Part shown: positions 9,325 through 17,274 of the stretch, one piece after another
How positions within the stretch are numbered: the stretch's first letter is position 1
How the letters are laid out: every line of letters begins with the position of its first letter
NCBI GenBank assembly: GCA_014695345.1
Contig: JACJOC010000065.1
Location: forward strand, 124,001-188,000
DNA length: 64,000 nucleotides
Direction of reading: 5' to 3'
Source: Cyanobacteria bacterium FACHB-471
GTDB taxonomy: Bacteria; Cyanobacteriota; Cyanobacteriia; Elainellales; Elainellaceae
Notes under the pieces: generated by a model
Databases searched by the model: none
What the model was told of the DNA's origin: nothing
The model's input: only the letters and a program-made list of their open reading frames with translations
Position numbers and translations under genes: made by a program

Positions 9325-11481
9325 TTAGCTAATGGACTGAACCGCCATTTCCATAAAAATGTCTTGCGAACTTTGTTCTCCCCCTGACTGTGGTCGTCGT
9401 TGACTGTAGTGCCCATCAGGTTGTAATTCCCAGGCGTGGCGGTTGTCTGCTAGCATGACCCCTAAAATTTCCTGCAAATCTTTAGAGAGGTCAGGATCTT
9501 CGATAGAGACAACTGCCTCTACTCGTCGATCTAGATTTCGCGGCATCCAGTCTGCACTGCCAATAAAAACTTCTTCGTTGCCCTGATTGTGAAAGTAGAA
9601 AATTCGCGAGTGTTCGAGGAAACGACCGACAATGCTGATCACGCGAATATTTTCGCTTATGCCTTCTACACCGGGACGCAAACAGCAAATTCCTCTCACG
9701 ATCAGATCAATTTTTACACCTGCCCGGGATGCTTCATACAGAGCGGCAATTAGTTTTGAGTCAACCAGGGCGTTCGTCTTGGCAACAATGCGTCCCTGAT
9801 GTCCATTCTTGGCATGTTCAGCTTCACGCTGGATCAGCGTCAGGAAGCGATCGCGCAAATTCACTGGCGCAACCAGCAGCTTTCGGTAAGACTGCTGCCG
9901 CGAATATCCTGTTAAATAGTTGAACAAGTCGGTTAGATCAGCACCCAATTCCTCTTGACAGCTGAGTAGCCCTATATCGGTATAGATTCGAGCCGTTTTG
10001 GGATTGTAATTGCCCGTGCCAATGTGAACATAGCGACGAATCCGCTCTTCCTCCTGCCGCACGACCAAAACGACTTTGGTGTGAGTTTTGAGTCCTACTA
10101 ACCCATACACAACGTGAACCCCTGCTTTTTCTAGCTTCCGTGCCCAGTTGATATTGTTTTCTTCATCAAAACGCGCCTTTAGCTCAACCAGCACAGCGAC
10201 CTGCTTACCATTCTCAGCCGCGCTAATCAGCGCCTTGACTATTGGTGAGTCACCTGACGTGCGATAAAGCGTCATCTTGATAGTTAGCACGTTCGGGTCG
10301 TGGGCAGCCTGCGTGATGAACCGCTGCACCGTTGCTGGAAAAGAATAGTAAGGATGGTGAACGAGTAAATCGCCCCGACGGAGCACTGAGAAAAAATCTT
10401 CTCCATCTTCGATGTCCAGGGAACTGCCATCGGCATCTGTCTCACTGATTCGGCGCAGCCGAGGTGGAACTACGGGTATCCAAGGGTCATCTTTGAGTTT
10501 AGGAGCAGATAGCTTCATGAAAGACATCAAGTCTTTCATGCCCAGCAACCCCTCGATATTGTAGACATCGTTCTCGACTAGACCCATTTCACGCATCAGT
10601 GTTTCTCTCACTGATTCGGGTGTGGAAGCCTGAATCTCCATTCTCACGACCGATCCACCTAATCGCTGCCGTCGCAGCTCTTGCTCGATCGCCTGGAGCA
10701 AATCATCTGCTTCATCCTCCTCTACATCCAGGTCGGCGTTACGGGTGATGCGAAATGGATAGTACTCCTGGATATTCATTCCTGGAAAGAGAAACTCCAG
10801 GTTGTGAGCAATCACCTGCTCCAGAGCAACACCCGTCCACAAGGCGGGTCGCCCCTTTTGGTGCAGCTGTAAATCAGGTGGCAAAGAGACAAATCGAGGC
10901 AACACATTGGGCACTTTGACTCTGGCAAAGTGTTCTTCCTGCGTTTCTGAATCTTTTACCACCACTGCCAAGTTGAGGCTGAGATTAGAAATGTAGGGAA
11001 AGGGATGCCCTGGATCAACTGCTAATGGAGTCAAAACCGGAAAAATTTGCTCCTCAAAAAAGCGCTGCATGTAAAGGCGCTGTTCCTGGGTTAATTCCAT
11101 GTAGTCCAGCAGGTAAATGCCTTCTGCTGCAAGCTGAGGACGCAACGCCTGCTCAAAGTGACGATGCTGCTGAGTCACCATGGGTCGCAGGCGCAGGCTA
11201 ATCAGGTCAAGCTGCTCTTGAGGCGTGCGTCCGTCAGGAGGAAGTTTGCTCACGTTCGCTTCGACCTGTTCTTTTAAGGCAGCAACCCGCACCATGAAGT
11301 ACTCGTCTAGATTGCTGCCAAAGATCGCCATAAATTTCAGCCGTTCTAGCAATGGCGTTCTGGGGTCAAAGGCTTCGTGTAGCACCCGATTGTTGAACTC
11401 TAGCCAGCTCAACTCACGGTTGAAATAGTACTGTGGGTCACTCAGATCTACAGGTGATGGGGTCTTTTTGAGTTTAGGCAT
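9325..11481 (-). CDS. ppk1: Polyphosphate kinase 1
   Basis: PPK1 reversibly polymerises the gamma-phosphate of ATP into polyphosphate. The protein is 718 aa from MPKLKK; an ATG four codons upstream is also possible. It shows the N-terminal LSWLEFNNRVLHEA block, the phospho-His486 in VHIGTGNYNPKT and the second conserved His624 in FLEHSRIFYF. The C-terminus is the usual phospholipase-D-like domain (GSADWMPRNLDRRVE). It appears monocistronic. Confidence 0.96.
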   Translation of the reverse strand: MPKLKKTPSPVDLSDPQYYFNRELSWLEFNNRVLHEAFDPRTPLLERLKFMAIFGSNLDEYFMVRVAALKEQVEANVSKLPPDGRTPQEQLDLISLRLRPMVTQQHRHFEQALRPQLAAEGIYLLDYMELTQEQRLYMQRFFEEQIFPVLTPLAVDPGHPFPYISNLSLNLAVVVKDSETQEEHFARVKVPNVLPRFVSLPPDLQLHQKGRPALWTGVALEQVIAHNLEFLFPGMNIQEYYPFRITRNADLDVEEDEADDLLQAIEQELRRQRLGGSVVRMEIQASTPESVRETLMREMGLVENDVYNIEGLLGMKDLMSFMKLSAPKLKDDPWIPVVPPRLRRISETDADGSSLDIEDGEDFFSVLRRGDLLVHHPYYSFPATVQRFITQAAHDPNVLTIKMTLYRTSGDSPIVKALISAAENGKQVAVLVELKARFDEENNINWARKLEKAGVHVVYGLVGLKTHTKVVLVVRQEEERIRRYVHIGTGNYNPKTARIYTDIGLLSCQEELGADLTDLFNYLTGYSRQQSYRKLLVAPVNLRDRFLTLIQREAEHAKNGHQGRIVAKTNALVDSKLIAALYEASRAGVKIDLIVRGICCLRPGVEGISENIRVISIVGRFLEHSRIFYFHNQGNEEVFIGSADWMPRNLDRRVEAVVSIEDPDLSKDLQEILGVMLADNRHAWELQPDGHYSQRRPQSGGEQSSQDIFMEMAVQSIS

Positions 11482-11593
11482 AGCGTTGCACATCAGTCTA
11501 TTGATGACAGCCTACCATTCACCTAAATCAGAGTAGTCAGTCGTCAGCCAGACGTTAATGACAAATCAGCTAATCCTAAATTGGTAAAGCTTG

Positions 11594-11809
11594 TTACCGC
11601 TGGTTAAACATCTCGTCTTCTCTACCGTGCCACCATTCGCCTAAATTCATGACGCTCTGGTGAATGTCGGCTAGTTCACTGGCGTATTCTTCAGGCGAAA
11701 TATCAGCCCGTCGTTCCTCTAGTTTCTTGAGCCGAAGCTGAGCGAGCAGCCAGGGTTTAAATGTGCTGTCTGTTGCTTCCAGGTAACGGGCTAATTCTTC
11801 ACTGTTCAT
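11594..11809 (-). CDS. Small conserved-looking hypothetical protein
   Basis: A 71-aa charged, helical protein (MNSEELARYLEATD...), with no membrane segment. It lies 112 bp upstream of ppk1 on the same strand, so co-transcription is possible. Its regular amphipathic composition and isolated, non-overlapping position suggest a real gene. No function can be assigned. Confidence 0.6.
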   Translation of the reverse strand: MNSEELARYLEATDSTFKPWLLAQLRLKKLEERRADISPEEYASELADIHQSVMNLGEWWHGREDEMFNQR

Positions 11810-11970
11810 TCAATCTGTTTTCAGAATGTTTTCTTACTACTGACGCAATGTGTCGGGAGAAACTTAGCGATCGCCATCAACAAATTACTATAAGCAAGAT
11901 GGGTACTACCTATTTAGTTTACTGAGTTTGCTTCTGCTTTGCAGTTTAAGTCCAATTTGTTAGGTTGTTT

Positions 11971-12591
11971 ATGGCACATATCCTTCACATTGATGTAAGT
12001 CCTCGTGGTGATCGCTCAGTCTCACGCACCCTTTCTAAAGAGTTCGTTAACGATTGGAAGGCGGCTCATCCAGACGATACAGTGACCTATCGAGATTTGG
12101 GACATAACCCTGTTCCCTTGGTGACGGAACCTTGGATTGCTGCGGCTTATTCATCTCCTGAACAACATACACCTGAACAAGCTGAGGCAATTCGGATCTC
12201 AAATGAGTTGGTAGATGAGTTTTTGGCTGCTGATCGTTTTGTCTTCGCCTTGCCGATGTATAACTTCAGCATTTCAGCTAGTTTCAAAGCCTACATTGAC
12301 CAAATTGTGCGGGTGGGTCGTACCTTTGCGGTTGATGAGAATGGCTATAAGGGACTGGTTCACGGCAAGAAAGCACTGGTTGTTGCGGCTCAGGGAGGGA
12401 GTTATCCAGAAGGTAGCCCTGCTCATTCCTACGATATGCAAACCCCATATTTGCAACTCATTTTGGGATTCATGGGCATCACCGATTTGCAATTCATTCA
12501 TGCAGATAATTTGATGGGGGGAGAAGAGGGACGTAAGCAAGCGATCGCTAACGCCCAATCTGCACTAAAAGCTGCTGTATCTAACTGGTAA
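11971..12591 (+). CDS. azoR: FMN-dependent NADH-azoreductase / NAD(P)H:quinone reductase
   Basis: The 206-aa protein has the flavodoxin-like fold of AzoR: the FMN-phosphate loop DVSPRGDRSVSRTLS at residues 7-21, 'ALPMYNFSISASFKAYID' around residue 92, and the 'AAQGGSYPEGS' loop around residue 139. AzoR reduces quinones and azo compounds by two electrons, limiting thiol and redox stress. A TTG two codons earlier is an alternative start. It converges on the MAPEG gene, separated by a hairpin. Confidence 0.9.
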   Translation: MAHILHIDVSPRGDRSVSRTLSKEFVNDWKAAHPDDTVTYRDLGHNPVPLVTEPWIAAAYSSPEQHTPEQAEAIRISNELVDEFLAADRFVFALPMYNFSISASFKAYIDQIVRVGRTFAVDENGYKGLVHGKKALVVAAQGGSYPEGSPAHSYDMQTPYLQLILGFMGITDLQFIHADNLMGGEEGRKQAIANAQSALKAAVSNW

Positions 12592-12637
12592 TTTTACAGC
12601 CAGTCTCTAGACTAAAAATCTCCAACGGCAATACAGG

Positions 12638-12687
12638 GTCATGTTTTTGTGAGTACGAACTGTATCTATCGCTCTCAAAAACATGAC
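12638..12687. terminator. Convergent hairpin between azoR and the MAPEG gene
   Basis: A 16-bp stem with few mismatches (12638-12653 with 12672-12687) overlaps the last codons of the minus-strand MAPEG gene. It probably ends transcription in both directions. Confidence 0.6.
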
Positions 12688-13127
12688 ATCAGCGTATCTG
12701 TTAAGCCAAAGTGAGCAATGGCTGCCCGGATCGTGATAAACCACACCACAAGCGTGGCAAATAGGTAGAGATAAAATCGCAACATAACCCGATTGAACGT
12801 GCAATGAACAACGCTGTGTAGTGCGCGAAAGATAACAAAAATCCATGCAGCGTTCACATACACAGCATCAACCTGATTAGTGACGAAAAGGTATAGCGCG
12901 ATCGCATAGAAAAGAACTGGTATTTCAAACAGGTTTTTTAGGTTATCTGATGGGTTAGATACGGCTGCTGGTGAGATTTGCGCTAATTTGCCCGGTACAG
13001 CAAGCTGATTGAAGTTGGTTTTAATGCGGCCAATAAAATGAATGCGACGGATGTACGTATACACCCACACGATAAGTGTTAAAAACACAGTGGCAAAGAA
13101 GGGACCGAAGATTGCATTTTGCGTCAT
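12675..13127 (-). CDS. MAPEG family membrane protein
   Basis: This 150-aa protein from MTQNAIFG has four likely membrane helices and the MAPEG signature NLFEIPVLFYAIAL followed by 'IFRALHSVVHCTFNRVMLRF'. MAPEG proteins include membrane glutathione transferases and eicosanoid enzymes; the activity of this one is unknown. The open frame extends 22 codons further upstream, but that part is not hydrophobic and reaches into the promoter shared with the LuxR gene. It is divergent from that regulator. Confidence 0.82.
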   Translation of the reverse strand: MTQNAIFGPFFATVFLTLIVWVYTYIRRIHFIGRIKTNFNQLAVPGKLAQISPAAVSNPSDNLKNLFEIPVLFYAIALYLFVTNQVDAVYVNAAWIFVIFRALHSVVHCTFNRVMLRFYLYLFATLVVWFITIRAAIAHFGLTDTLMSCF

Positions 13128-13220
13128 TGCGTTAGGCCGTTTTGAGATCAAAGCTAGTATTAGGCAGAGTCTTTTACTGCTGCTAGTCCTCAATCGGGTA
13201 CTCTTCAGTCCACATGATCC

Positions 13221-13928
13221 ATGACAAGTTCTTTAAAGCTGCTGTTTGAAGCGATTGGTCAGACCCAGAGTGAGCAGGACATGCGATCGCAAATCGTGCC
13301 AAAAATTGGTGAGTATTTTGCAGCTACACGCTGGGGAATTTTCTTCTTTGATCAGCTTCCGTTGGTAGATCGTAATCTTCAAGAGGTGCTCAAAGTCGGA
13401 CTCTCAGTCAAACACAATCCCATTGTGCGATACCTGGTAGAACGTCATGCTCCTGTCCATGAAGCTCTGGTGACATCACCAAAGGCTTGGTCAATCATCT
13501 GTCCTCGTCCCGATCACTGGCATGTAATGGCAGGGCCCGTTATTAATCGAGGTCAGCTTGTGGGAGTTGTAGGTTGCACTCGCGAAAAGTCAAAGTCTGC
13601 TTTTGATACACAAAATTTAGCCGATCTAAGTGCAATCTGTTTGCACTTATCGGTCTGGGTTACAGCGGTGCGATCGCAAAGTATTTCCACAGAACGGGCA
13701 TCACTTTCTCGCGGCAAAGCTCCAAAAAACTGTTTAACCCCTCGTGAATTGCAAATTGCCGAACTGGTTGCCTTGGGGCGAACTAATGCTGAAATTGGCA
13801 GTGAACTTTGGATTACTGAAAACTCTGTCAAGCAGGCTTTAAAGCGGATGTTTCGCAAGCTTGAGGTTTCGTCACGGGCAGAGATGGTCGCACAGCTTAC
13901 CGATTTTGCGTCCCCTCGCCTGGGGTGA
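13221..13928 (+). CDS. GAF-like / LuxR-type transcriptional regulator
   Basis: This 235-aa regulator has an N-terminal GAF-like sensor (residues about 5-145, ending in VINRGQLVGVVGCTRE) and a C-terminal LuxR helix-turn-helix (LTPRELQIAELVALGRTNAE, near 172-232). There is no receiver domain, so it probably responds to a bound ligand or redox signal. It is divergent from the MAPEG gene with a 93-bp shared promoter, so that gene is the natural target. Its 3' end overlaps the broken cupin gene by 32 bp. Confidence 0.85.
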   Translation: MTSSLKLLFEAIGQTQSEQDMRSQIVPKIGEYFAATRWGIFFFDQLPLVDRNLQEVLKVGLSVKHNPIVRYLVERHAPVHEALVTSPKAWSIICPRPDHWHVMAGPVINRGQLVGVVGCTREKSKSAFDTQNLADLSAICLHLSVWVTAVRSQSISTERASLSRGKAPKNCLTPRELQIAELVALGRTNAEIGSELWITENSVKQALKRMFRKLEVSSRAEMVAQLTDFASPRLG

Positions 13929-14287
13929 TAAACAACATCGAACTGGGCGAATGAACCTTGGCGGTATGCCACGTCCCACATGGCACCAGCACAAAAGCTC
14001 CTGGAGTATCCAGGTGTATCGTCTTCTCAGCTTCGTTTTGTTTCAAAATTAGATCGACTTGACCTGAAAGTAGACACAAACTCCTCACCCGCAGGATGCA
14101 TTTCCCAAGTATCCCAGTCGCGCTCAAAGGTAAAGTGTGAAACCAGTCGCTTTCCCTTGAAGTCACCAAATTGGTTTTCTAAATCTGTAAAGAAGCGATC
14201 GCTCACAGCAATTGGAATCGTAGCACCATCTTCCCCAAGCACAACATAGGTAGAACTGATGGTGAATTGGTTAGTTTCAGGGTTCAT
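13897..14287 (-). pseudogene. Cupin-domain protein gene, frameshifted
   Basis: Two minus-strand frames join into one cupin. The first (14287 down to about 14075) encodes MNPETNQFTISSTYVV to MHPAGEEFV. The second (to 13897) continues LLSGQVDLILKQN to PCGTWHTAKVHSP. The break is near 14074, where GTG-T-CTA would restore the usual 'EEFVYLLSG' cupin strand if two bases were added, or 'EEFVLLSG' if one were removed. The first ATG overlaps the upstream VOC stop by 4 bp, so the pair was an operon. Real decay and sequencing error cannot be told apart here. Confidence 0.8.
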
Positions 14288-14646
14288 GAGACTTGGAAAT
14301 GTGGGTTTTGAATAATTCCAAAAATGTTGCCCCAGGGGTCAGTGACAGTAGCCACTAAGATTTCATCACCGACATCTTGGATGTCGGTATGTGGTTTTGC
14401 TCCAAGTTCTATTAGACGACTGTGTGTGCCGTGAATATCTTCCACACCCCAATAAGCAAAATTGCTGCCGCCTGGAGTGCTGTTTGATAAGTCAGGATTG
14501 AGTCCTAACTCATAGCCACCTACGTTAAAGCCAACATAAAACGGCTGATCAAAGTAGGGTTGATAGCCCAGGATCTGAACGTACCAATCTTTGGCTTTGT
14601 CGAGATCAGCAACGTGATAAATGACCGTTCGTAATCCTAAAAGCAT
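14284..14646 (-). CDS. VOC (glyoxalase/bleomycin-resistance) family protein
   Basis: A 120-aa single-domain VOC protein of two paired beta-alpha-beta-beta-beta units: 'TVIYHVADLDKAKDWYVQIL' at the start and 'TVTDPWGNIFGIIQNP' at the end. These motifs match metal-binding VOC members. The substrate is unknown; members range from glyoxalases to drug-binding proteins. It is the first gene of a two-gene operon with the cupin gene (4-bp ATGA overlap). Confidence 0.85.
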   Translation of the reverse strand: MLLGLRTVIYHVADLDKAKDWYVQILGYQPYFDQPFYVGFNVGGYELGLNPDLSNSTPGGSNFAYWGVEDIHGTHSRLIELGAKPHTDIQDVGDEILVATVTDPWGNIFGIIQNPHFQVS

Positions 14647-14893
14647 TCGCTTTGCCTCACTGTTGATTCAGCTTTCAGGTGAACTCGCGTTGTCTTGTGC
14701 TAGATGAAACTAATTCATTTGTACCACTCAGCCGCGATCGGTTGCTACTTTGATTAATAGACTTGAAGTTCAGTCCTAATGTCTTAACCAAAACTTATGC
14801 CAGTCTAAACCTGACTCACATAAGTTTGAAGCTGAGTTGCAAAGGATTAATGCTGAGCCATTAAAACTTACAGCCATTTTTAGATGGGTAAGT

Positions 14894-14933
14894 CATAGCG
14901 TAGGGGCGGTTCGCGAACCGCCCCTACGCTATG
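14894..14933. terminator. Perfect 40-bp palindrome
   Basis: Two 20-bp GC-rich arms with no loop, centred at 14913/14914. It lies 9 bp beyond the stop of the minus-strand DUF2834 gene. The core taggggcggttcgcg resembles dispersed palindromes I recall from other filamentous cyanobacteria, so it may be a mobile repeat as well as a terminator. Confidence 0.6.
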
Positions 14934-14942
14934 CACTTGACA

Positions 14943-15323
14943 CTAGATCTCCTGCCCGAAAGCATTTTGCTCTAGAATTTGCTCTCGGCGGTATAGAAAG
15001 AAGGGTAGAGAACAGGAAAGCCCTACTCCAAAGGTCAGTCCAACATACAGGATGAGCCAGAGGCGAGAAACATTCAATCGTTTTAACTCTACCCAAGCAA
15101 AGCAAAAGAAGGCGATCGCCGAAATAATCAAATCATCGGCCAAGGCAGTCGTAATGTTGTTTGCAAAGGTCGCCTGTAGAAACAGAGTGGGAGACAGGAG
15201 TGCATCTAGGTCTTGTAACAGCCAAAACCAGGGCCCGATCGAACCCACAATTGTGAAGAGTAAATAGATCGGTTTCAAAGGGCTGGATGAACGTTTTACC
15301 GGAACCTCTGTTGATTTCAGCAT
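14943..15323 (-). CDS. DUF2834-like integral membrane protein
   Basis: This 126-aa protein has three to four membrane helices: residues about 18-38 (IYLLFTIVGSIGPWF), 60-80 and 90-110. It ends with SLPFFLYRREQILE, typical of the DUF2834 family of cyanobacteria and plastids. The conserved 'FANN...ADDLIISAI' block is present. Function unknown. It is separate from its neighbours and ends just before a 40-bp palindrome. Confidence 0.75.
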   Translation of the reverse strand: MLKSTEVPVKRSSSPLKPIYLLFTIVGSIGPWFWLLQDLDALLSPTLFLQATFANNITTALADDLIISAIAFFCFAWVELKRLNVSRLWLILYVGLTFGVGLSCSLPFFLYRREQILEQNAFGQEI

Positions 15324-15425
15324 CGTGACTTACCTCAATTGGGATGCTTCAATCGTGCCAACAGAAGATAATAGAAGCAATTACCTGCGAGGTAATAAGT
15401 CACACTATTTATCAAAGATACCGCT

Positions 15426-16169
15426 TTACACCTGATCAGGGTTGATGCCTTGTGATCGCAAGTATTCAGCTAATCTATTTGCCCGTTGCCGTTCTTGTTC
15501 TATCTGTTCAATAGCCCAAGGCAAGAGATGTCCCTTTGCATCCCACCAACGCAACCAATAGCCTCTTCGGTCTGCTTTGTCTCCGTACCAGGTTCCTAAA
15601 AACAGTTCCATTTCAGCAATCCAGTGTTGCCCTTCAGGATTAGGCATCTCTAATTCATAGCGTCCAGAATTCAGGCGATACAATTCCAATAACCCACTTT
15701 CAGGTTCAAAGATTGTGTAAGTGGGAATTTTCAAAATTTGTTCATAGAAGAACCATTTACCAGGAGGAAAGGTACGTTTGATGGAGTATTCAGCGCCATC
15801 CTCGTCAGAGAGAAATTCAATCACCAGGATGGGGAGATCTCCCTCCAAATGAGGTGTGTAGCTGCGTCGTGTTAGGGTCGCGTTAGGAGCATTGACGGCA
15901 GGCACATAGAGCCAGTCAGGTGCTTTAACTACGAGTTCACCATTGACTGTGGCGCAGAGTCCAAAGTTGGAGGCAATCAGCATTTGAGGTTGAATGAAAC
16001 CCTTAATTTCAAGGCTCTCGCGCAAAGCTGCTGCTAGAAGGGGTTGTCCGCTATTGTCCACGGGTTTTTCTTCAAATTTATAGTCCTTCGGTGGCTTTTC
16101 CCAGGTGATTGTAGGAGGAGCGATCGCCCGCGAAATCTTCTGAACCGAGGGGAATGGAATGACGGCCAT
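15426..16169 (-). CDS. Uma2 family (DUF820) putative endonuclease
   Basis: The 247-aa protein has the Uma2 core: 'NSGQPLLAAALRESLEI', then 'DLPILVIEFLSDEDGAEYSIKR' (the PD-(D/E)XK-like Asp/Glu/Lys elements) and 'TYTIFEPESGLLELYRL'. A Gln/Glu-rich helical tail 'IEQIEQERQRANRLAEYLRS' is typical of the cyanobacterial subgroup. The family is very abundant in cyanobacteria and its role is unsettled. A second member lies at 61643-62206. Confidence 0.85.
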   Translation of the reverse strand: MAVIPFPSVQKISRAIAPPTITWEKPPKDYKFEEKPVDNSGQPLLAAALRESLEIKGFIQPQMLIASNFGLCATVNGELVVKAPDWLYVPAVNAPNATLTRRSYTPHLEGDLPILVIEFLSDEDGAEYSIKRTFPPGKWFFYEQILKIPTYTIFEPESGLLELYRLNSGRYELEMPNPEGQHWIAEMELFLGTWYGDKADRRGYWLRWWDAKGHLLPWAIEQIEQERQRANRLAEYLRSQGINPDQV

Positions 16170-16249
16170 GAGAACTGCGTTAAGCGCAACGATGGCTTTA
16201 TTCTATGATGCTTCTGTAGAATGCGCCTTAGCTTGTTCCCTTGAAGTAA

Positions 16250-16873
16250 TTACGTCTGTGTCTGTTTGTGGTAGTCAAGCACCAAACCGACTAGGTAATG
16301 AATTAGCCGTTCTTTGGAGGCAGGTATGATCAGTTTGCCGTGTAGGACTTCCTGACTGAGGATAAAGGAAATGAGAGAGCCGAAGAAAACCTGACAGGTC
16401 ATAGCTGGGTCAGGTACGTCTAGTTCAGGACTCGACTTGAAATAGGCGCTCAAAACTTCTGTACCATGCTGAATCACTTCTCGTACGTAGAGTTGAGCCA
16501 GGTCAGGAAAGCGCCCCGATTCTGCGATCATCAACCGCACAAAGGCAATGTATTCCGGGTCATCCATCCGAGCTAGGAGGATTTCGGCAAATCGCCGCAA
16601 AACTTTCTCGGGTGGCGCAGTTTCAGGCAAACCGCAGCCAAATTCCACTTGAAAATGACGCAGCACTAACCGCTCGATTAAAGCAATAAACAGTCCTTCT
16701 TTTCCCTGAAAGTGATTGTAGATGGTGTGTTTGGAGACACCTGCCTGAGTGGCGACCCGATCCATGCTGGTTCCGGCATAGCCGTGCTGGAGAAATACCT
16801 GAAAAGCACCTTGCAAAATCTGTTCGGGTTTGCAACTAGTCTCAGTTTCGTTGGTTGATTGATTGCTCAGCAT
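16250..16873 (-). CDS. TetR/AcrR family transcriptional regulator
   Basis: A 207-aa repressor-type protein. The N-terminal helix-turn-helix is clear (GYAGTSMDRVATQAGVSKHT, then IYNHFQGKEGLFIALIERL), followed by a helical ligand domain similar to the AcrR/TetR C-terminal type. It is divergent from the DevBCCA exporter operon and most likely represses it through the twin sites at 17052-17102. The effector is unknown; exporter-linked TetR proteins often bind a substrate of the pump. Confidence 0.92.
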   Translation of the reverse strand: MLSNQSTNETETSCKPEQILQGAFQVFLQHGYAGTSMDRVATQAGVSKHTIYNHFQGKEGLFIALIERLVLRHFQVEFGCGLPETAPPEKVLRRFAEILLARMDDPEYIAFVRLMIAESGRFPDLAQLYVREVIQHGTEVLSAYFKSSPELDVPDPAMTCQVFFGSLISFILSQEVLHGKLIIPASKERLIHYLVGLVLDYHKQTQT

Positions 16874-17274
16874 GATTTTGAAGGCGATTTGTAAAAATCT
16901 TGAGGGCTTGGGGCATCAGAAGGGGCGATCGCCAGTCATTCTGGCAGCGGCAATTGTTAGTTGCTTTGCAGTGCAACAACTCCTCCAAGAAAACCAGTGC
17001 AGGAAGATTAATTTACACAGCTAATCTACAAAGTTTTATAGACAGAGCCAGACTGCACGGTGTAGTCTAATGGAAGGAAAGAATTACACTATACCGTGCA
17101 GTATACTCGCCTGAAGTTAGGAATCTCGTCCTCCCAGGCAAGAGACTCTCAATATTTCCTTCACAAAGAGCAAATCGCTCAAAGGTTGTACACCGTCATA
17201 CGTCACTCCATCTAGCCTCAAAGAACGTAAGCCTTAATTGACGTAGCAATTAGATTGGAAAAATCTATAAATTT
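16874..17274. other. Divergent control region between tetR and the exporter operon
   Basis: This 401-bp region has no gene. It carries the twin inverted repeat at 17052-17102 and, just upstream, a weak promoter-like pair TTTACA (17012) and TATAGA (17037) with 19-bp spacing. The repressor site would lie at or just after that start point. Confidence 0.5.
17052..17102. promoter_or_regulatory. Candidate TetR operator: two inverted copies of ACTGCACGGTnTAGTnTAAT
   Basis: The first copy starts at 17052 on the plus strand and the second ends at 17102 on the minus strand; they agree at 18 of 20 positions. The first copy is itself a near palindrome, AGACTgCACgGTGtAGTCT (17050-17068). Position between a TetR gene and its likely target operon supports the call. 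Confidence 0.6.
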
